A stretch of 11,998 nucleotides of DNA from DASSFZ01 sp035693785 (GCA_035693785.1 DASSFZ010000533.1:1-11998), one strand, 5' to 3'; shown: positions 1 to 6,164, counted from the stretch's first letter. Notes: generated by a model from the sequence alone, not told the origin. A program made the numbers and translations.

Positions 1-50
1 GGTGCTGCCTGTACCGAAGAAATTTGCTCGTCTCCATATGTGAGGGTCGT

Positions 51-130
51 CTAACGGTCGTGTCCACGATGTGCTGAATACATCTAATGGTCGGAAGTTG
101 CGCTCATGGTGTCCACGATGTGCTGAATAC
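51..130. repeat. Imperfect tandem duplication with a 22-bp perfect direct repeat
   Basis: A 22-bp sequence beginning GTGTCCACGATG and ending GAATAC occurs at 60-81 and again, unchanged, at 109-130. Each copy is preceded by CTAACGGTC (51-59) or CTAATGGTC (84-92). The second copy carries 16 extra bases (93-108) between the two parts, so this looks like a duplication followed by an insertion. The second copy ends 15 bases before the start of the next open frame and could be part of its control region. I see no confident gene in 1-50. One frame is open from base 1 to a TAA at 52-54 and could be the tail of an upstream gene, but 17 codons are too few to judge. Confidence 0.75.
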
Positions 131-145
131 GGATAGCTAGGGGCT

Positions 146-574
146 GTGCTCACAGCGCTTGCTACTCTTCTTAATATCTTGCTAGTGTCAGATCAAACCG
201 GTGAGCCACCCGACGAAGCCGGACCGGAAATTGTTGGTGCGCGTTACGAGAAGCCTGATTCTCCTCCAGCGATCACTATGGATCAAGCCATCCAGATCGC
301 AAAGGATAGACTGGGACCGGCCCTGGCTGCACAGGCGACTCAAATTGAAGCGAATCATGTATTGTTCAGCGACGACCAGTACTACAGCACGGATGAGCAG
401 GGACAGCGACGCTTCTTCTTTCAGAAGGTCCCTGCCTGGGTCGTGACCTTCCGCGGCGTAGCCTTTCTCGCCACAGGGGGTCGCGGCACCGGCGAGGTCG
501 CTTACAACACAGAAGTTCACATTGCGATTAATGCGGAAACCGGAGAGTATATGGAGCTGTTCACCTATCGTTAG
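146..574 (+). CDS. PepSY-like domain protein, N-terminus uncertain
   Basis: The product is 142 residues. From about residue 43 it shows the pattern of a PepSY-type fold: a helix with 'ITMDQAIQIAKDRLG', a polar middle, then two strands 'PAWVVTFRGV' and 'EVHIAINAETGEYMEL' ending in the typical D/N-A-x-T-G-E turn. PepSY domains are small extracytoplasmic modules thought to bind or inhibit proteases; the role of this protein is not known. Residues 2-14 are hydrophobic and could be part of a secretion signal, but they lack a positively charged start. The only start in frame is GTG at 146, because a TAG lies at 134-136, and ribosome-binding support is weak (AGGGGC directly upstream). The true 5' end may therefore have been lost. 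Two hairpins follow the stop codon. Confidence 0.6.
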   Translation: MLTALATLLNILLVSDQTGEPPDEAGPEIVGARYEKPDSPPAITMDQAIQIAKDRLGPALAAQATQIEANHVLFSDDQYYSTDEQGQRRFFFQKVPAWVVTFRGVAFLATGGRGTGEVAYNTEVHIAINAETGEYMELFTYR

Positions 575-575
575 A

Positions 576-649
576 GCAATTTCCGATTGCGTTTACGCCG
601 CTCTGGAATCGAGGCCGGAAACCGCCTAAAGGCTCGACTCCGGCGTAAA
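576..649. repeat. Two adjacent hairpins between genes
   Basis: GCAAT (576-580) pairs with ATTGC (586-590) around a 5-base loop. Immediately after it, TTTACGCC (592-599) pairs with GGCGTAAA (642-649), and GGAATCGAG (605-613) pairs with CTCGACTCC (633-641) with one mismatch; five unpaired bases sit on the left arm. No T-run follows on either strand, so it is a poor intrinsic terminator. It may be a dispersed palindromic element or a transcript-processing structure after the PepSY-like gene. Confidence 0.6.
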
Positions 650-679
650 TCAAAGAGGTCCGTAAAAGAGTAAGAGAAT

Positions 680-1522
680 ATGCGTCTAGCCATGCTGCTA
701 ATAGTTTTATCGGTCGGTCTAAGTTTGACGAGTTGTACATCGTCAACCGATACAGACTCAGTTGTGCCCTCAAATGCGCCGCCCATTGTGCTAGGGCCTA
801 AACCGGCAAGTTGGGACATCGGCGACTCGCCTGCATTCTCCAAAGAAGAGCTCTCGCTTGCTGTCCACATCGTAGTACTTAATGAAAAGCAAACTATTGT
901 CGTCTATTCCACACCTCTCATTCCTGACTCGTCAGACGGTAGCCTGGCTTTTCAGTTGGCCGACGACACGGGACAGGTCTATACCTTGATCAAAGATACA
1001 GCGCTGGCAGAGTTTGATCAGCTTCGGATTGGCGCCGCGATGTTTGGGGCGCGCTCACCCGGAGCGCGCAAGCTCATTTTGCAAGTTCGCAGTCCAGGTG
1101 GCGATGCCCTGGCAGATTTGGATATCGCGAAAGTCGTCGGAGCGATGCAAGAAGACAATGAGTACTTGGCGACGGCAACTTTTGCAGTTTTTCGAGATGG
1201 TTATTTGAATCAGGGTGGCTATCGCATCTCGTTCAATGCGTGGTCACTGTACAAAGGCGATCGCGTGGCGGATGCGCTATCTGAGCAAGGCACAACGACC
1301 GAAGATCTGCTACGACAGAAGCCCGAAGAGGTAACACCTTCTGAAGAGCAACCTACCCCTACGCCAGTTCCAGAAAGTCAAACCGCGTTGGATTTGGCGG
1401 GCGGGAAACCGATTACCTTAGAGAGCACTTTACGGATTGAGGATACCCGGTCGGGCCAGGTGTCCTATCTTTACATTGTGTTTCTAGCAGATTCAGAACT
1501 AAAGGCCGAGCTGCTACAGTAA
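680..1522 (+). CDS. Putative lipoprotein of unknown function
   Basis: The 280-residue product starts with a lipoprotein signal: Arg2, a hydrophobic stretch 4-16 and the lipobox LTSC with Cys19 as the expected lipidated residue. It should be anchored on the outer face of the membrane. Residues 56-190 are rich in alternating hydrophobic residues ('LAVHIVVL', 'RKLILQVRS', 'YRISFNAW') and suggest a beta-sandwich, but I do not recognise a named family. Residues 215-235 form an acidic and Pro/Thr-rich linker (PTPTPVPE) like those common in Chloroflexota surface proteins, followed by a short beta-like tail (236-280). The ATG at 680 has only a weak AAGAG upstream. A function cannot be assigned. The preceding gene may share its transcript, since only 105 bases of hairpin-bearing spacer separate them. 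Confidence 0.75.
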   Translation: MRLAMLLIVLSVGLSLTSCTSSTDTDSVVPSNAPPIVLGPKPASWDIGDSPAFSKEELSLAVHIVVLNEKQTIVVYSTPLIPDSSDGSLAFQLADDTGQVYTLIKDTALAEFDQLRIGAAMFGARSPGARKLILQVRSPGGDALADLDIAKVVGAMQEDNEYLATATFAVFRDGYLNQGGYRISFNAWSLYKGDRVADALSEQGTTTEDLLRQKPEEVTPSEEQPTPTPVPESQTALDLAGGKPITLESTLRIEDTRSGQVSYLYIVFLADSELKAELLQ

Positions 1523-1554
1523 GGTCCCTTCTGGAATCGTTCAATAAATACCCT

Positions 1555-1638
1555 TCACCTCGCCGCCCGCCTTTGCCGGAACGCCTCATACAGTCCCAGC
1601 CTAATCCGCGCCCGGCCGCTGATTCTGGTCTTGTGCAT
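1555..1638 (-). pseudogene. Relic resembling the 3' end of an rlmB-type gene
   Basis: On the minus strand a 27-codon open frame (ATG at 1638-1636, TGA at 1557-1555) ends in 'LYEAFRQRRAAR'. The intact rlmB in this window (3752-4513) has 'LYEVFRQRRAAT' near its end. At DNA level 1560-1593 and 3772-3805 agree at 28 of 34 positions, in the same orientation. Five of the six differences are synonymous, as expected for diverged coding sequence rather than a chance match. The part encoding the catalytic motifs is absent. It could be a remnant of a second SpoU-type methyltransferase, or a displaced copy left by rearrangement. A real 27-residue peptide is possible but less likely. Confidence 0.45.
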
Positions 1639-1739
1639 CTGGCCGCGACGGGCTGCCGAAAATGCTGAGGTTTAGCCACGGGGTTTGGACGCGGATTAGC
1701 CCGTAAAGCTCACAACTTGGGGTCACGACCCCCGGGGGT
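1601..1739. repeat. 10-bp inverted repeat and GC-rich palindrome cluster
   Basis: CTAATCCGCG (1601-1610) has its exact reverse complement CGCGGATTAG at 1690-1699, bounding a 99-bp segment that overlaps the rlmB-like relic. Twenty-eight bases further on, ACCCCCGGGGGT (1728-1739) is a perfect 12-bp palindrome, and GGGGT (1719-1723) can alternatively pair with ACCCC (1728-1732). No T-tract follows. The rest of 1640-1950 contains no reading frame that I can support. Confidence 0.5.
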
Positions 1740-1859
1740 GCACTCCCAGACGTGAAACATCCACGATATATCCAGTCCCGGCGAGGATGGGGGTACATCC
1801 TGCGGGATCCCCTGGAGCCGCCGCCTGACCCATCAGGAGCTTCCTCAACGACGCGCGAA

Positions 1860-1881
1860 AACTGATACCTAACTGATACCT
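1860..1881. repeat. Tandem 11-bp repeat, two copies
   Basis: AACTGATACCT occurs twice back to back (1860-1870 and 1871-1881), followed by AA, the start of a would-be third copy. It lies about 70 bases upstream of the truncated MauE-like frame. It could be a pair of regulator sites or simple slippage; nothing else distinguishes these. Confidence 0.6.
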
Positions 1882-1951
1882 AAGCGTCAAGTACAGAGCC
1901 GTGGATAGGCATATACTTGTCTGCGTAAGTTTGGCTCACGTACGGCTGAGC

Positions 1952-2104
1952 ATGGCTATGAGTGTGTCTTCAATTCTTGAGTTGGGTATCTTCTTCGGTC
2001 GTCTTCTCGTCGGCGTCGTGCTTGTCCTGGCTGGGGCGCTCAAGCTCAAGGCCGGGTCGCGCTGGTTCCTCAAGACGCTGCTGGCATATGACCTAGTTTA
2101 CTAA
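1952..2104 (+). pseudogene. Truncated MauE/DoxX-type membrane protein (N-terminal fragment)
   Basis: From the ATG at 1952 the frame gives 50 residues. They contain one membrane segment and the family-like pattern 'GRLLVGVVLVLAGALKLK' followed by 'LLAYDLVY', then a stop at 2102-2104. MauE-type proteins (methylamine utilisation family, related to DoxX) normally have four membrane segments. They begin with this kind of 'FxRxxxGxxFxxAGxxKL ... Y.L' helix pair and act in redox or thiol chemistry at the membrane. Here everything after the first helix and the following loop is missing, and I see no continuation in another frame before the next gene. It is best read as a broken gene. An in-frame GTG at 1901 would lengthen the N-terminus, but the added residues do not look like the family. 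Confidence 0.5.
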
Positions 2105-2155
2105 AGTCAAGGTCTACCGGACAATAGAGGACAAGTGCAGCATCCCTTTCGATAT

Positions 2156-2162
2156 AAGGAGG
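2156..2162 (+). promoter_or_regulatory. Strong ribosome binding site
   Basis: AAGGAGG lies six bases before the ATG at 2169. It is the best Shine-Dalgarno sequence in the window and fixes the start of the secreted protein gene. Confidence 0.85.
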
Positions 2163-2168
2163 TTCGCT

Positions 2169-2948
2169 ATGAACAAGAAAGTGATCTTATCTTTAATCCT
2201 TTCGCTGGCGTTGGTACCAATAAACTCGGTGCGAGGACAAGAAGGCAAGCCTCCTTCCCGCGCTGTTGTCCTTGTAGAAGGCAAGGAGATTCCAGCGATA
2301 GAAGGGGATGTTATAGTTAGAGGTAATCGGACAATTGAAGGCCGATGTCAGTTCCCAGCTTATACCGTGGAAATTGAAGGCAACTCTTCGCGCTATGACC
2401 GTGTGGTTTTAACGGCCACTGAAGATTGTCGTCTAGTCGTTAGTGAGGTAACCTCTCAACTCTCAAACGAAAGCGTGCCTGCTTCACCTCCAGATGGCGG
2501 CGAAACACAGGCGCCGACATCCGGAAATGATCTCACGGGTTCGCTCGAGATGAATGCGATGGCTGCAAACCGACGCTTCGGGTGGGCCCGTATGACGTTT
2601 TACGAACAGTTTGGTATCGCGGTGACGTTGTCCCACGCGGAAATGTCATACTGGGATGATGGTTCATCTGTGTGGGGAGGTCAGCAGGAGAACTCGTATT
2701 GCTGGTGGAGATCAAGCACAGGGTGGTTTCTCATAGAATGTACTTCAGATTCAAGTTTCGGCGGCCCAAGTGCTGTCTGGCACTGGGTTAGAGGCACGTA
2801 TAATCACAGTGTGTTCAGCATTTGGCACCGAACGACTGCGACCTTTAACGCGAGGCCGGGCGGAAATTGGACCAAGGCTTGTTCATTTGAGGGAACCATG
2901 CCGCCCTTTTGGTACACAAGGTGTGAAGCTGACTCGTGGATTCTATAG
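2169..2948 (+). CDS. Secreted Trp-rich, Cys-containing protein of unknown function
   Basis: The 259-residue product begins with a classical signal peptide (Lys3-Lys4, hydrophobic 5-17, likely cleavage near residues 20-24), so it is exported. Residues 31-93 form a first small beta-like region with two cysteines (C60, C87). A low-complexity Ser/Pro/Gly linker follows (about 97-122). The C-terminal region (130-259) has four cysteines (C178, C191, C238, C252) and most of the 12 tryptophans, with strand-like segments such as 'FGIAVTLSHAEMSYWDDG' and 'TATFNARPG'. The even cysteine count within each half suggests disulfide-stabilised extracellular domains. I do not recognise a named family; small secreted proteins with this general look occur in actinobacteria and Chloroflexota. 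The gene is only moderately GC-rich, unlike the genes to the right, which hints at acquisition. A small membrane protein starts 31 bases after its stop and is probably co-transcribed. Confidence 0.8.
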   Translation: MNKKVILSLILSLALVPINSVRGQEGKPPSRAVVLVEGKEIPAIEGDVIVRGNRTIEGRCQFPAYTVEIEGNSSRYDRVVLTATEDCRLVVSEVTSQLSNESVPASPPDGGETQAPTSGNDLTGSLEMNAMAANRRFGWARMTFYEQFGIAVTLSHAEMSYWDDGSSVWGGQQENSYCWWRSSTGWFLIECTSDSSFGGPSAVWHWVRGTYNHSVFSIWHRTTATFNARPGGNWTKACSFEGTMPPFWYTRCEADSWIL

Positions 2949-2979
2949 ACAAATCCTCTGGTTGATGAATTCGTAGGCA

Positions 2980-3372
2980 ATGTGTATTATTTCCAAACCT
3001 ACTAGTATAACATTGACCGCGGGTTTTGCCGGTCTGATGTGGGGATTGTTGCGCATTGAGTTGGTTCTGCTGCTGCCTTATTTCTATCTGTTCGTGTTCT
3101 TATGTGATGGTGCGGTCTATATCTTGTTGGGACACACGATTGGGCGATGTATGGCCCTCTCTCAACCGAGAAAGCGCTGGGTATTATGGCTACCTTTGCT
3201 GATCGCTTACGTGAGCGATCGCTTTCTGTCTGCTAGAATCCTTTTAGGAACATCCTTTGCCGGACGTGTTACATCGTTGTGGGAACTACTGATCGAGGTC
3301 CTGATTGTTGGGCTAGCCATTTTATCCTTGTGGAGAGGCTGGAGGTTAACCCAATCCACAATGTCTTCGTAG
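2980..3372 (+). CDS. Small hydrophobic membrane protein, unknown function
   Basis: The 130-residue product is strongly hydrophobic with probable membrane segments near residues 12-24, 27-51, 67-80 and 98-117. The positively charged segment 'SQPRKRW' (61-67) lies between the second and third. It has no motif I can tie to a family. The ATG at 2980 has little ribosome-binding sequence (GTAGGC just upstream), but the short 31-base gap after the secreted protein gene suggests translation from the same transcript. If the pair works together, a secreted protein with a dedicated membrane partner is one possibility; this is speculation. Composition matches the secreted-protein gene rather than the GC-rich core on the right. 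Confidence 0.6.
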   Translation: MCIISKPTSITLTAGFAGLMWGLLRIELVLLLPYFYLFVFLCDGAVYILLGHTIGRCMALSQPRKRWVLWLPLLIAYVSDRFLSARILLGTSFAGRVTSLWELLIEVLIVGLAILSLWRGWRLTQSTMSS

Positions 3373-3748
3373 ACACCATCCGTTAGACCGGTTTCAAACG
3401 GCGCTGTATCTGGTCGATCTCCATACTGGTAACAGGCGCTACCTCGGATTCGACCCCGGCTTGGTTAGCCTGCAATGGTCGCCTGACGGTCGATACTTGC
3501 TGGCGCGTGGCGGGCTGGCCGGGGTCTATCTCATACGACCCGACTCCGAAAATCCTATCGCGCAACTCGACTTCTTCGGCGTGCCTGAGGTGTCGCAGGC
3601 GTGGGCACCCGATGGTCAGCGCTTCGCCGTGCTCATTAGCCTCGGAGAGACGTCTAGAATCGGCATCTACGATGTAGATGCGGCGCAATTGAGTGAGTTG
3701 CCCGTCGAAGTGCAGCGCCCCTTCGACCTGGCGTGGAGTACCCGTTAG
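3350..3748 (+). pseudogene. 3' fragment of a WD40/TolB-like beta-propeller gene
   Basis: The frame is open from just after a TAA at 3347-3349 to the TAG at 3746-3748. Propeller-like sequence is recognisable from about 3404 ('LYLVDLHTG'). Two blade repeats follow, each with the typical strand-turn signature: 'LQWSPDGRYLLARG' and 'AWAPDGQRFAVLI', then 'RIGIYDVDAAQLSEL'. Intact proteins of this kind need six or seven blades, so most of the gene is missing. The only in-frame start codon is a TTG at 3461, in the middle of a blade and with no ribosome binding site. The upstream edge overlaps the end of the membrane protein gene, so the break probably coincides with insertion of the lower-GC segment to the left. 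The remaining frame is undamaged, so the truncation may be recent. Confidence 0.65.
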
Positions 3749-3751
3749 ACT

Positions 3752-4513
3752 TCATTGCGCAACCGTCTGGGTCGCCGCTCGCCGCTGCCGGAACACCTCG
3801 TACAACACAATCGACCCGGCGATCGACGCGTTGAGCGATTCGATGTGCCCGCGCATCGGGATGCGCAGCAGATAGTCGCACGTCTGGCGCACCAGGCGGC
3901 GCATGCCTTCGGCTTCGTTGCCGACGACGAGCGCCAGTGGCCCGCGCAAGTCGGCCGACCAGAAGTCGATTGCCCGCTCGTCCTTGTGCTCCAGCCCGGC
4001 GATCCATACTCCAAGCTCCTTGAGTTCCTCCATCGAACGGACCAGATTGACCACGCGCGCAATGCGCAGGTGCTCGCTCGCGCCGGACGAGGCGTTGACG
4101 ACGGCGAGCGTCACTTCGACGCCGCGCCGCTGCGGCAGGATCGCGCCGTGAACGCCCATCGCTTCGGCCGTGCGGAGGAGCGTGCCAAGGTTCTGCGGAT
4201 TTTGGATGACGTCGAGGACGAGGATGAGCGGTGGCTCATTTCGCCCGGCGGCGAGATCGAGGATGTCTTCGACGTTAACGTAGGGATACGGTCCGGCTTC
4301 GGCGGCGATGCCCTGGTGCGCGTCGGTGACGTGATCGAGCCGCGAACGAGGAACGCGCTGTATCGGGATGTTGCGCTGCGCGGCGAGGGCAAGCGCTTCG
4401 GCCAGCACGCCCCTCTCCTGCGCCCCTTCGGCGACGAGGAGCTTGTACACCTCGCGCCGATGGGCGCGCAGCACTTCGTGCACGGCGTTGCGGCCGTAGA
4501 TCAATTCACGCAT
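3752..4513 (-). CDS. rlmB: 23S rRNA (guanosine(2251)-2'-O)-methyltransferase, TrmH/SpoU family
   Basis: RlmB 2'-O-methylates a guanosine in the peptidyl-transferase loop of 23S rRNA using S-adenosylmethionine. The 253-residue product has the N-terminal substrate-binding region ('LIYGRNAVHEVL', residues 4-15; 'HQGIAAE', 66-72) and then the knotted SPOUT catalytic domain. Its three SpoU motifs are all present: 'NPQNLGTLLRTAEA' (105-118), 'LVVGNEAEG' (195-203) and 'IPMRGHIESLNASIA' (218-232). Length is normal. I chose the ATG at 4513 because the family begins right there ('MRELIYGRNAV'); a longer start at 4570 would only translate the spacer repeats. No clear Shine-Dalgarno is visible, so translation may be coupled to cysS, 57 bases upstream. 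It converges with the propeller fragment with three bases between stops. The general family is certain; the exact target nucleotide is inferred. Confidence 0.9.
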   Translation of the reverse strand: MRELIYGRNAVHEVLRAHRREVYKLLVAEGAQERGVLAEALALAAQRNIPIQRVPRSRLDHVTDAHQGIAAEAGPYPYVNVEDILDLAAGRNEPPLILVLDVIQNPQNLGTLLRTAEAMGVHGAILPQRRGVEVTLAVVNASSGASEHLRIARVVNLVRSMEELKELGVWIAGLEHKDERAIDFWSADLRGPLALVVGNEAEGMRRLVRQTCDYLLRIPMRGHIESLNASIAGSIVLYEVFRQRRAATQTVAQ

Positions 4514-4521
4514 AAAACAAG

Positions 4522-4577
4522 GGATGAGGGATAAAGGATGAAGGATGAAGTTGTCCTCATCCTTCCGCATTCATCCT
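4522..4577. repeat. Array of 7-bp units in inverted orientation between cysS and rlmB
   Basis: Read in steps of seven from 4522 the units are GGATGAG, GGATAAA, GGATGAA, GGATGAA, GTTGTCC, TCATCCT, TCCGCAT, TCATCCT. The first four and the last ones are complementary, and AAGGATGA (4541-4548) pairs perfectly with TCATCCTT (4557-4564) around an 8-base loop. The array fills the whole spacer between the two genes. It also supplies the stop codon of cysS (4571-4573 on the plus strand) and its last two sense codons. Confidence 0.7.
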
Positions 4578-6019
4578 TTGGTCAGCCGCCACGTCGTGCC
4601 GTCGCGCCCGTCTTCGAGCGCGATACCGGCTTCGGCGAGCTGGCTGCGGATCGCGTCGGCGCGGGCGAAGTCCTTGTTTTTGCGCGCTTCGGCGCGCACG
4701 TCGATCAGTATTCGCACCAGGCCGTCGAGCACGTCCATGTTCGCCTCGGACTTGAACGCTTCGGGCACGACGCCGAGGACACTGCCGCCCAGATCGCGGT
4801 AAGTCTTGTCGATCGCTTCGAGCGTCGCGCGACCGATCGGATCGCCGCTGTTGAGCAGCGTATTGACGTCGGTGGTCAGCTTGCTCATCACGCCGAGCGC
4901 GGCCGGCGCGTTGAAGTCCTCGTCCATCGCTTCCACAAAGGCAAGGCGATACTCGTCGAGCACTCGCACGAACTCGCCGGCGCCGGCGGAATCCTGGGCC
5001 GTGCGCAGGCGGTCGCGCACCTGACGGGCGGGGCCTAACAGTCGCTCGACGCCTCGCGTGGCGGCTTCCACTGCCTCGTCGCTGAAGTCGATCGGGTTGG
5101 AATAGTGGCTGCTCAGGACGAAGAAGCGGATCGCCTGTGGGCTGTAACGCTTGAGGGCGTCCTTGATCGTCAGCACGTTGCCCAGAGACTTGCTCATCTT
5201 CACGCCGTCGAGCGTGAGTGAGCCGGTCAGCATCCAGTAGCGGGCGAACGGCTGGTCCGCCGCCGCTTCCCACTGCGCGATCTCGCACTCGTTGTGCGGG
5301 AAAATGTTGTCGATGCCGCCGCCGTGGATGTCGAACGGGCCGCCGAGGTACTTGGTCGACATAGCCGAGCATTCGATGTGCCAGCCGGGATAACCCCAGC
5401 CCCACGGGCTGGGCCAGTGCAGGATGTGCTCCGGCTCGGCCTTCTTCCACAATGCGAAGTCGGCGGGGTGGCGCTTTTCTTCGCGCGCGGCGACGCGCGC
5501 ATGTTCCTCTTCTTCCTCGATGCGCCGTCCGGAGAGCTTGCCATACTCGGGGAACGACGGGACGGAGAAATATACTGAGCCGTCCACTTCGTACGCATGG
5601 CCTTTCTCGATCAACTTCCGGATCATCTCGATCTGCTCGGTGATATGCGCGCTGGCGCGCGGCGAGATGTCGGGCCGCACGATGCCCAGCGCGTCCATGT
5701 CCTCGAAGTACGATCGGGTGTACGTCTCCACCAGCTCCATCGGCTCGACGCGATCGCGGCGCGCGCCCTTGAGGATGCGATCCTCGCCGGTGTCGAGGAT
5801 GTGGCCGACGTCGGTGATGTTCTGCACGTAGCGCACGCGATAGCCCCGGAAGCGCAGGTAGCGCACGATCACGTCGAACGAGACGTAGGTCTTGGCGTGG
5901 CCGATGTGGGCGTGATCGTAGACCGTCGGCCCGCACACGTACATCGTCACCAGGTTAGGATTGAGCGGGACGAATTCCTCTTTCTTGCGCGTGAGGACGT
6001 TGTAGATCTGGATGGGCAT
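4571..6019 (-). CDS. cysS: Cysteine--tRNA ligase
   Basis: This class I aminoacyl-tRNA synthetase charges tRNA-Cys with cysteine in the cytoplasm. The 482-residue product is full length. It has the ATP-binding signatures HIGH (residues 38-41) and KMSKS (274-278), and the zinc site expected from the E. coli enzyme: Cys29 in 'YVCGPTVYD', Cys217 in 'WHIECSAM', then His242 and Glu246. The usual HHENE stretch reads HNECE here, which keeps both ligands. The C-terminal end has the family pattern 'ARKNKDFARADAIRSQL...GTTWRL'. The ATG at 6019 is supported by AAGGA nine bases upstream. It lies in a minus-strand run between the PIN-TRAM gene and rlmB, like the yacL-cysS-rlmB order of Bacillus with the intervening genes missing. 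Its stop codon sits inside the neighbouring 7-bp repeat array. Confidence 0.97.
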   Translation of the reverse strand: MPIQIYNVLTRKKEEFVPLNPNLVTMYVCGPTVYDHAHIGHAKTYVSFDVIVRYLRFRGYRVRYVQNITDVGHILDTGEDRILKGARRDRVEPMELVETYTRSYFEDMDALGIVRPDISPRASAHITEQIEMIRKLIEKGHAYEVDGSVYFSVPSFPEYGKLSGRRIEEEEEHARVAAREEKRHPADFALWKKAEPEHILHWPSPWGWGYPGWHIECSAMSTKYLGGPFDIHGGGIDNIFPHNECEIAQWEAAADQPFARYWMLTGSLTLDGVKMSKSLGNVLTIKDALKRYSPQAIRFFVLSSHYSNPIDFSDEAVEAATRGVERLLGPARQVRDRLRTAQDSAGAGEFVRVLDEYRLAFVEAMDEDFNAPAALGVMSKLTTDVNTLLNSGDPIGRATLEAIDKTYRDLGGSVLGVVPEAFKSEANMDVLDGLVRILIDVRAEARKNKDFARADAIRSQLAEAGIALEDGRDGTTWRLTKG

Positions 6020-6037
6020 TGGCTCGGTTCCTTGGCA

Positions 6038-6163
6038 GTTTGAAGTTGGAGGTTGGGGCTTGGAAGTTTGAAGTTGGAGGTTAGAAGTTAGAGGGCGTCA
6101 TCCAATCTCCAATCTCCAATCTCGAACCTCCAATCTCCAACCTCTAACCTCCAGTCTCCAACC
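6038..6163. repeat. Inverted pair of 7-bp tandem arrays between the PIN-TRAM gene and cysS
   Basis: Positions 6038-6093 are eight purine-rich 7-mers (GTTTGAA, GTTGGAG, GTTGGGG, CTTGGAA, GTTTGAA, GTTGGAG, GTTAGAA, GTTAGAG). After a 7-base spacer (6094-6100) come nine pyrimidine-rich 7-mers at 6101-6163 (TCCAATC three times, TCGAACC, TCCAATC, TCCAACC, TCTAACC, TCCAGTC, TCCAACC). The two halves are complementary, so the transcript could fold into a long imperfect hairpin. The whole block is 18 x 7 bases. It stops one base short of the PIN-TRAM stop codon and reaches to within 20 bases of the cysS start. It has no coding potential. Confidence 0.9.
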
Positions 6164-6164
6164 T

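Noticed and set aside
60..130. Possible CRISPR array (22-bp repeats with a 27-base spacer)
   Set aside because: Only two repeats, a short spacer that contains part of a longer duplication, and no cas genes.
1601..1798. Minus-strand open frame of 65 codons
   Set aside because: No family features or ribosome binding site, and it overlaps the rlmB-like relic in another frame.
3755..4534. Long plus-strand open frame of 259 codons
   Set aside because: It is the antisense shadow of rlmB; the minus-strand protein has all three SpoU motifs.
5750..5757. GCGATCGC octamer, also at 1257-1264 and 3216-3223 (HIP1-like of cyanobacteria)
   Set aside because: Three copies in 12 kb is more than expected by chance, but CGATCG-type words are frequent in this GC-rich DNA and nothing else suggests a cyanobacterium.
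4557..5936. Long minus-strand open frame of 459 codons rich in Arg
   Set aside because: Alternative-frame shadow of cysS, a common artefact in GC-rich DNA.
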